From AC-32 sp963746155 (GTDB lineage: Bacteria; Actinomycetota; Thermoleophilia; Gaiellales; Gaiellaceae), in assembly GCA_963746155.1 (NCBI GenBank), contig CAVVAB010000009.1, positions 310,001 to 374,000 on the forward strand: a stretch of 64,000 bases of DNA. Reading direction: 5' to 3'. Position 1 is the stretch's first letter. Each line of letters starts with the position of its first letter. Below are positions 58,177 through 64,000 of the stretch, piece after piece. The translations under genes and the position numbers were made by a program. The notes under the pieces were generated by a model. That model was given only the letters and a program-made list of their open reading frames with translations, ran no database searches and was not told the DNA's origin.

Positions 58177-60235
58177 TCATGCGCCGAACAGGTTGTGAAC
58201 AACCAGGTCGATCAGCTTGATCCCGATAAAGGGCAGGATCATGCCGCCGAGCCCGTAGATCAGCAGGTTGCGGCGCAGCAGCGCGGTCGCGCCGATTGCG
58301 CGGTACTTGACGCCTCTGAGCGCCAGGGGGATGAGCGCCGGAATGATCAATGCGTTGAAGATGATCGCCGAAACGATCGCGCTCTTGGGCGTCCCCAGGT
58401 GCATGACGTTGAGCGAGTCCAGCGGGCCGCGGTCTCCGGGCTTGCGTCGCGTAGGTGAACGCGAACATCGCCGGAAGGATCGCGAAGTACTTGGCGACGT
58501 CGTTCGCGATCGAGAACGTGGTCAGCGCGCCGCGCGTGATCAGCTGCTGCTTCGCGACCTCGACCACCTCGATCAGCTTCGTCGGGTTGTTGTCGAGGTC
58601 GACCATGTTGCCGGCCTCCTTGGCGGCCGAGGTGCCGGCGTTCATCGCGACGCCGACGTCCGACTGAGCAAGCGCCGGCGCGTCGTTGGTCCCGTCGCCG
58701 GTCATCGCGACCATCCGGCCCTTCGCCTGCTCCTCCTTGATCAGAGCCATCTTCGCCTCGGGAGTCGCCTCGGCGAGGAAGTCGTCGACGCCGGCCTCCT
58801 CGGCGATCACGGCTGCAGTGACACGGTTGTCGCCGGTGATCATCACCGTGCGGATGCCCATCTTCCGCAGCTCGTCGAAGCGTTCGTTCATGCCGCCCTT
58901 GACGATGTCCTTGAGATGGATGACGCCGAGCACGAAGTTGTCCTGGGCGACGACGAGCGGCGTCCCGCCTGCGCGGGCGATCTTGTCGACCTCCTCGTCG
59001 AGGCGGGCAGGCGCGTGACCGCCCTGCTCCTCGACGAAGCGCTTGACGGCGTCTGCGGCGCCCTTCCGAAGCTTCTTGCCGTCCATGTCGACGCCGCTCA
59101 TCCGCGTCGTCGCGGAGAACGGAATGAAGGTCGCCTCGGTCTCGCCGAGCTCGCGGCCACGCAGGCCGTACCGTTCCTTCGCGAGGACGACGATCGAGCG
59201 GCCCTCCGGGGTCTCGTCCGCCAGTGAGGAGAGCTGCGCCGCCTCGGCGAGCTCGGTCTCCGAGACGCCGTCGACGGTCACGAACTCCGCCGCCTGGCGG
59301 TTGCCGAGCGTGATCGTGCCGGTCTTGTCGAGCAGAAGGACGTCGACGTCACCCGCCGCCTCGACCGCGCGACCGGACATCGCGAGCACGTTGCGCTGCA
59401 CCATGCGGTCCATCCCGGCGATGCCGATCGCCGAGAGCAAGGCCCCGATCGTGGTCGGAATCAGCGCGACGAGCAGGGCGATCAGGACGGTCTGCGAGGT
59501 CGGCGTGCCCGCGTAGATCGCAAACGGGCGCAGGGTCACGACGGCGGCCAGGAACGTGATCGTCAAGCCGGCGAGCAGGATGTTGAGCGCGATCTCGTTC
59601 GGCGTTTTGCGACGCTCCGCGCCCTCGACGAGCGCGATCATCCGATCGAGGAACGACTGACCCGGTTCCTGCGTGACGCGGATGACGAGCTGGTCCGAGA
59701 GCAGCTTCGTGCCGCCCGTGACGGCAGAGCGGTCGCCGCCCGACTCGCGGATGACGGGAGCCGACTCACCGGTGATCGCCGACTCGTCGACCGAGCCGAC
59801 GCCCTCGATGATCTCCCCGTCTGCCGGAATGATCTCTCCGGCCGAGACGACGACGACGTCACCGCGTTGCAGATCGGGAGCCGGCACATCCTCCAGCTGC
59901 CCGCTCTCGAGCCTGCGACGAGCCACCGTGGTCGTCCTGGTGGCCCGCAGGGCATCCGCCTGAGCCTTGCCGCGGCCCTCCGCAATCGCCTCGGCGAAGT
60001 TCGCGAAGAGCACCGTCAGCCAGAGCCAGAACGCGATCACGCCGACAAACCAGAGCTGACCGTACTGCCCGCGCGCGAGCTCGATGAAGAAGATCACGGT
60101 CGTGATCACGCTGCCGAGCTCGACGATGAACATGACCGGGTTCCTGAACTGCAGCCGTGGGTCGAGCTTCGGGAACGAGCCGCCGATCGCCGTCAGGACG
60201 ATCTCCCGCGAGAAGACGCTCGACCGGCGAGCCAT
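58177..60235 (-). CDS. kdpB: Potassium-transporting P-type ATPase subunit KdpB (apparent frameshift)
   Basis: About 686 aa. P-type ATPase motifs: LLLDKTGTITLGN (phosphorylated Asp), SAITGESAPV (TGES), LIPTTIGALLSAIG (TM4), MTGDGTNDAPALAQ. Residues after about 595 are in a second frame because of one inserted base near 58440; the corrected tail is NVMHLGTPKSAIVSAIIFNA. KdpB powers K+ uptake through KdpA. ATG 60235 overlaps the kdpC stop (TAATG). Confidence 0.93.
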
Positions 60236-60822
60236 TACGAGCTCTCCCGATCGAGGGCGAGGTTGAGCTCGAGGACGTTGACGCCCGGCTCGCCGAAGAA
60301 GCCTAGGGAGCGGCCGTCGGTGTTCTTGTCGATCAGCTGCTGAACGGTCGAGATCGGCAGTCCGCGCACCGATGCCACTCGCCGGGCCTGGAGCTGTGCG
60401 TAGGCCGGCGAGATGTCGGGGTCGATGCCCGACCCGGAGGTCGTCACGGCGTCGACCGGAATGTCGTGGATCGTCAGCCCGGAGTTGTAGGGCCGTTCCA
60501 GCTTCAGGATCGCTCGGGCCTGCAGCCGAACGTTCTTGGCGAGGTCGGGGTTCGTCGGCCCGAGGTTGGCGAAGGTCGTTCCCCCGGCGTTGTACGGAGG
60601 CGCGGTCGCCGAGGGTCGCGGATGGAAGTACCGGGGCTTCGTGAACGACTGCGCGGCGAGCCTTGAGCCGACGACCTTGCCGTTCACCTTGAGGAGGCTG
60701 CCGTCCGCCTTGTCGGCGAAGGCGACCTGGGCGAAGCCGGTCACGATCGCCGGAATCGCGAGCCCGAAGACCAGCGTCAGCACGATGACGGCGATCGCCG
60801 CGGACTTGAGATCGCGGGCCAT
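60235..60822 (-). CDS. kdpC: Potassium-transporting ATPase subunit KdpC
   Basis: 195 aa. One N-terminal membrane helix (AIAVIVLTLVFGLAIPAIVT), KVNGKVVGSRLAAQSF, PRYFHPRPSA and the GSGIDPDISPAYAQLQARRV signature, ending GVNVLELNLAL. It stabilises the KdpAB complex. Gene order is unusual: it lies between kdpA and kdpB, overlapping both by 1 bp (TGATG, TAATG). Confidence 0.95.
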   Translation of the reverse strand: MARDLKSAAIAVIVLTLVFGLAIPAIVTGFAQVAFADKADGSLLKVNGKVVGSRLAAQSFTKPRYFHPRPSATAPPYNAGGTTFANLGPTNPDLAKNVRLQARAILKLERPYNSGLTIHDIPVDAVTTSGSGIDPDISPAYAQLQARRVASVRGLPISTVQQLIDKNTDGRSLGFFGEPGVNVLELNLALDRESS

Positions 60823-62538
60823 CAGTGAGTGAGCCCTTCCACGATCGGCCCCAGCGTCAGCGCCGGGAAGACCATCAGCCCCGCCGTGAGCAGGATGACG
60901 CCGACGAGCAGCACGACGAACGTCCCTCCGTCGGTCCGGAACGTCCCGGCCGAGGCGGGGGCGGTCTTCTTGCCGGCCAGCGCTCCGCCGAGCGCGAGCG
61001 CGGCGAGCAGCGGCCCGAAGCGGCCGATCAACATCGCGATCGCGCCGAAGTCGGCGGAGAAGTTCGTCGCCCCGTAGCCGGCGAAGGCGCTCCCGTTGTT
61101 GTTCGACTGCGAGGTGTAGGCGTAGAGCGCCTCCGTGAACCCGTGCGCGCCTGGGTTGAACACCGACGCGAGCCCCGATGCGGTCGCAACCGAGAGAGCG
61201 GTGAGCACCAGCACCATCGTCGGCACGAGCAGCGCTCCGATCGCGGCGTACTTGATCTCGCGGGCCTCGATCTTCTTGCCCAGGTATTCGGGCGTTCGCC
61301 CGACCATGAGGCCTGCGATGAACACCGCGATCACGATGTAGAAGAACATCCCGTACAGGCCGGAGCCGACCCCGCCGAAGATCACCTCGCCGAAGAAGAT
61401 GTTGACGAGTGGAACGGCACCGCCGAAGGCCGTGAACGCATCATGGCCGCCGTCGACCGAGCCGTTGGAGGCGTCTGTCGTGACCGTCGCCCAGAGCGCC
61501 GTGTTGGCGATCCCGAAGCGAACCTCCTTGTCCGACATGTTGCCGCCGCTCTGGCCATCACCCTGCGTGATGTTCACGCCCGAGGACCGGAGCACCTGAG
61601 AGCCGTGCTGCTCGTTCGGGGTGGCGATCGCAACGCCGATCGCGAATACGGTGAACATCGCCGCGAACACCATCCAGGCATGGCGGCGCGCGAGCACCAT
61701 CTTCCCGAACATGAAGACCTGGGCTGCCGGGATCAGCAGGATCGAGAGCATCTCGACGAAGTTCGTCAGCCCGTTCGGGTTCTCGAACGGGACGGCGGAG
61801 TTCGAGTTGTAGAAGCCGCCGCCGTTCGTCCCGAGCTGCTTGATCGCGATCATGAGGGCGACGGGGCCGCGCGCGATCGTCTGCGCCGCGCCCTCGAGCG
61901 TCGACGCCGTCGCGTGTCCCTGGAACGTCTGCGGCACGCCTTGTGAGATCAGCACCACCGCGACGAGCAGCGCCAGCGGCAGCAGGATGTAGACGAGCGA
62001 GCGGTAGAGATCGACCCAGAAGTTCCCGAGCTCCTTGGAGCTCCGGCGCGAGAGCCCTCGGATGACCGCCGCCAGGACCGCCATCCCGACCGCGGCCGAG
62101 ACGAACTGCTGCACCGCGAGGCCGGCCATCTGGGTCAGGTACGACATCGTGTACTCGCCGCCGTAGTACTGCCAGTTCGTGTTGGTGGTGAAGCTCGCGG
62201 TCGTGTTCAGGGCGATGTGCGAGGGCACGCCCGGCAGGTTGTCCGGGTTCAGGAAGAGGTGCGCCTGCAGGCGCTGAATGGCGTAGAGGAGCCCGAAGAA
62301 CAGGATGGTGAAGACGAGCACGGTCTTCGCGTAGCCCTTCCAATCCTGCTCCTTGCGACGGTCCGTGCCGAGCAGCCGGTAGAAGCCGCGCTCGGTGGCG
62401 CCGAGCCAGCGGAGCCAGCCGCGCGTGGCAAACCCCTCGGTCGTGTACACGCGCGCCATGTACATGCCGAGTGGATACCCGAGCAGGATGAGGACGCCCG
62501 CATAGACGAGGATCTGGCGCGATGCCCTGACCGCTCAT
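60822..62538 (-). CDS. kdpA: Potassium-transporting ATPase subunit KdpA (apparent frameshift)
   Basis: About 571 aa, ten-helix K+ channel-like subunit. The four selectivity-loop regions are visible (ALNTTASFTTNTNWQYYGGE, LGTNGGGFYNSNSAVPFENP, the SGLYGMFFY region, SNNNGSAFAGYG). ATG 62538 directly follows the kdpF stop; reading MSGQGIA then, after removing one base near 62518, QILVYAGVLILLGYPLGMYM restores the expected first helix. Without the correction the frame only opens at 62465. Confidence 0.92.
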
Positions 62539-62628
62539 CTAGAGGCGCTCCCCTCGGAAGAGGGCGTAGACGAGGTACGCGAACACGAGCAGCGCGACCA
62601 CGAGGCCGAAGATGTCGGCAACCGACAT
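62539..62628 (-). CDS. kdpF: KdpF, small stabilising subunit
   Basis: 29 aa: one membrane helix starting MSVADIFGLVVALLVF, with the family-typical YALFRGERL end. The start overlaps the upstream microprotein stop (TGATG) and its stop abuts kdpA. Classic KdpF size and position. Confidence 0.85.
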   Translation of the reverse strand: MSVADIFGLVVALLVFAYLVYALFRGERL

Positions 62629-62711
62629 CAGACTCGCTCCAGTACGTACCTGAGCAGGAAGATGAAGGCGAAGCAGGCGGCGGCGATTCCGAGCGCGGCA
62701 AGGTCGTACAT
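62628..62711 (-). CDS. 27-aa membrane microprotein upstream of kdpF
   Basis: MYDLAALGIAAACFAFIFLL followed by RYVLERV. One membrane helix and a basic end. Overlaps the upstream 232-aa gene and kdpF by TGATG at both ends, so it is translationally embedded in the operon. Resembles short unnamed ORFs that precede kdpF in other bacteria (from memory). Easily missed by gene callers. Confidence 0.6.
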   Translation of the reverse strand: MYDLAALGIAAACFAFIFLLRYVLERV

Positions 62712-63409
62712 CAGTGCCGCCCGTTCCGCGTCACGTGCAGCTTGGCGTGTGCCCGGGACATCCGGCCGTTCGGTGAGGCTGGCGAGACTGCGCGAACGGC
62801 CACGTGACCGTGCCCGTCGTCCAGCGTGGTCAGGCAGCGCCTCAGGGATGCGCCGATCTCACCGACTCGGTCGCGGGCATACAGCGGACCCCAGCCGTCG
62901 GTGAGGAGGTCCTCGACGAGGAGAAGGCCTGGGGCCGAGGCCGGGCGCTCGAGGTCGCCGACCCTGTCGGCAAGCGCCTGGATCAGGCCTGCGTGGGGCC
63001 GGGCCCCGGATCTGTTCAGGGGCGACGCGCCAGGGAGCCGGCGCGCGTCGAGCTCGGAGACGACACCGCGCAGCGCCTTTGCGAGCTCGCGTCGGTTCCT
63101 CTCGGAGCTCAGCTCTCCGGTGCGCCAGACGACGAGCTCGGGTGACCGCGGCGCCGCGCTGCCGAGCAGCTGCCTGTCGGCCAAGCGACGGAGGCTCGAG
63201 AGCCGCCCGTAGTCGATGACGGCGCGCAGCGCACCCGCGCCGGCAAACAGCGCGCCGAGGACGAATCCGTCGACTTGTGGAATCAGGCCCGCGACTCCCG
63301 CGACGAGCGGGACCAGGCTCAGCACGAGGAACGGCCGAGCCGCCTTCAGCGGGCTCGGCACACGGTACTCCTCCGGCCCTGGATCGCCTGCCGCACGGAT
63401 GAAGCTCAT
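62711..63409 (-). CDS. Membrane protein of unknown function heading the kdp operon
   Basis: 232 aa. Two hydrophobic segments (PFLVLSLVPLVAGVAGLIPQ and GFVLGALFAGAGALRAVI), then a soluble Arg/Leu-rich domain with RTGELSSERNRRELAKALRG and a conserved-looking LLLVEDLLTDGWGPLY. No family recognised. ATG 63409 follows TAGCCT (63422-63417 on this strand) by 7 nt, giving the operon its promoter. Confidence 0.6.
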   Translation of the reverse strand: MSFIRAAGDPGPEEYRVPSPLKAARPFLVLSLVPLVAGVAGLIPQVDGFVLGALFAGAGALRAVIDYGRLSSLRRLADRQLLGSAAPRSPELVVWRTGELSSERNRRELAKALRGVVSELDARRLPGASPLNRSGARPHAGLIQALADRVGDLERPASAPGLLLVEDLLTDGWGPLYARDRVGEIGASLRRCLTTLDDGHGHVAVRAVSPASPNGRMSRAHAKLHVTRNGRH

Positions 63410-63424
63410 GTCACCGAGGCTAGT

Positions 63425-63444
63425 GCGGCCCTGCTGAGGGCCGC
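63425..63444. promoter_or_regulatory. Perfect inverted repeat upstream of the kdp operon promoter
   Basis: GCGGCCCT-GCTG-AGGGCCGC, 2 bp upstream of the -10 and overlapping the -35/spacer region. Could be an operator for the kdp operon or the terminator of kdpE; no T-tract follows. Confidence 0.5.
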
Positions 63445-63487
63445 CTGAAGGTTGCGACGCTCCCCCTGAAGAAACTCTGAGGAGCCG

Positions 63488-64000
63488 CTACTCCCGCGTC
63501 GTGGGGTCGACGAGCCGGTATCCGGCGCCGGGCTCGGTCAGCAGGTAGCGCGGCCGGGTCGGATCCGGCTCGATCTTGCGCCGCAGCTGCGAGACGTGGA
63601 CGTGGAGCAGGTTCGACTCGGTTCCGTAGCCCGGTCCCCAGACCTCTTGCAGGATCGCGCGATGCGTCATCAGCTTGCCCTCGTTGACTGCGAGGACCCG
63701 AAGCAGGTCGAACTGGTGCGGCGTCAGGTGAACCGGCGTTCCGGCCACGCGAACCTCGCGCTGCTCGAGGTCGACCTCGAGCTCCCCGATCGCGATCAGC
63801 GGCTCGCCCGACGGAGCGACCCGGCGCAGGACGGCGCGCAGACGGGCGATCAGCTCGTCGATCCCGACCGGCTTCGTCACGTAGTCGTCGGCTCCCGCGT
63901 CGAGAGCGGCGACCTTCTCGCGCTCGTCGCCGACCGCCGAGAGCACGATCACGGGCGCCGAGCTCCACGTGCGGAGCTCGCGCACGACGTCGGTCCCGGT
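63488..64000 (-). CDS. kdpE: KdpE-type OmpR/PhoB response regulator (partial, runs off the window)
   Basis: The last about 170 aa are present. Receiver C-terminus with VIVLSAVGDEREKVAALDAG and the signature lysine in YVTKPVGIDEL; then an OmpR-type winged helix (VHLTPHQFDLLRVLAVNEGK, SNLLHVHVSQLRRKIEPDP, YLLTEPGAGYRLV). The phospho-Asp region lies beyond 64000. KdpE-like by sequence and by position upstream of the kdp operon, but transcribed separately from it. Confidence 0.82.
   Translation of the reverse strand, partial: TGTDVVRELRTWSSAPVIVLSAVGDEREKVAALDAGADDYVTKPVGIDELIARLRAVLRRVAPSGEPLIAIGELEVDLEQREVRVAGTPVHLTPHQFDLLRVLAVNEGKLMTHRAILQEVWGPGYGTESNLLHVHVSQLRRKIEPDPTRPRYLLTEPGAGYRLVDPTTRE

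Noticed and set aside
60822..62538. Programmed ribosomal frameshifting in kdpA, kdpB and other broken genes
   Set aside because: No slippery heptamer or downstream pseudoknot is evident, and the same +1 error type occurs in unrelated genes.

Overview
The window is GC-rich, densely coded bacterial chromosome with frequent GTG starts, 1-8 bp stop/start overlaps, one primary sigma factor, a ClpS-DUF2017 pair, a ruvCAB cluster and many actinobacterial family members. This fits Actinomycetota, most likely class Thermoleophilia. The class is my inference from gene content; no rRNA gene is present to confirm it.

Two properties cut across the window. (1) At least twenty genes have a TAnnnT hexamer ending 6-7 nt before the start codon, which looks like a -10 element serving leaderless mRNAs; I used it to choose several starts. 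(2) About twenty single-base insertions, mostly in GC-rich short runs, break otherwise normal genes (clpS, kdpA, kdpB, a DMT transporter, an MFS permease and others). Every case I could analyse is an extra base, so I read them as consensus errors and annotate across them.

Layout: 0-4.1 kb, membrane proteins and a membrane-anchored phosphatase. 4.1-5.7 kb, queF and a deoxyribosyltransferase-like gene diverging from one palindromic promoter. 5.7-11.7 kb, surface-sugar type genes (epimerase, GT2, Gfo/Idh, tandem sulfotransferase, MFS). 11.7-15.2 kb, a transglycosylase-like protein, rpoD with a possible leader peptide, clpS, DUF2017, YjbQ and a CAT tRNA. 15.2-23.5 kb, an orphan contractile tail-sheath gene with a companion, then a minus-strand group of patatin lipase, membrane protein, lysozyme/NlpC-like hydrolase, cyclic-nucleotide-binding protein and flavoprotein. 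23.5-29.7 kb, pdxS, pdxT, yebC and ruvCAB. 29.8-36.3 kb, an ArsR/SRPBCC pair, recJ, rel, and a repeat-rich intergenic region. 36.3-46.5 kb, a phosphatase operon, phosphomannomutase, cyclase-ATPase, ATP-grasp and a TIM barrel. 46.5-49.9 kb, cytochrome c maturation (ccmE, ccmI), mntH and hpt.

The most interesting block is 49.9-54.6 kb: a translationally coupled operon with a metallophosphoesterase, a cyclic 2,3-diphosphoglycerate synthetase-like protein, 2-phosphoglycerate kinase, and a GlpX-family protein that has lost canonical metal ligands. It could make, and perhaps degrade, the archaeal-type solute cyclic 2,3-diphosphoglycerate. The window ends (56.6-64 kb) with a Kdp potassium ATPase operon in the unusual order kdpF-A-C-B, preceded by a 27-codon membrane microprotein and a 232-aa membrane protein, and followed by a KdpD sensor module without a kinase domain and a universal stress protein; a KdpE-type regulator runs off the edge.

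No IS element, CRISPR array or rRNA was seen. No gap between genes exceeds about 300 bases; the largest (35974-36260) is described under its repeats.
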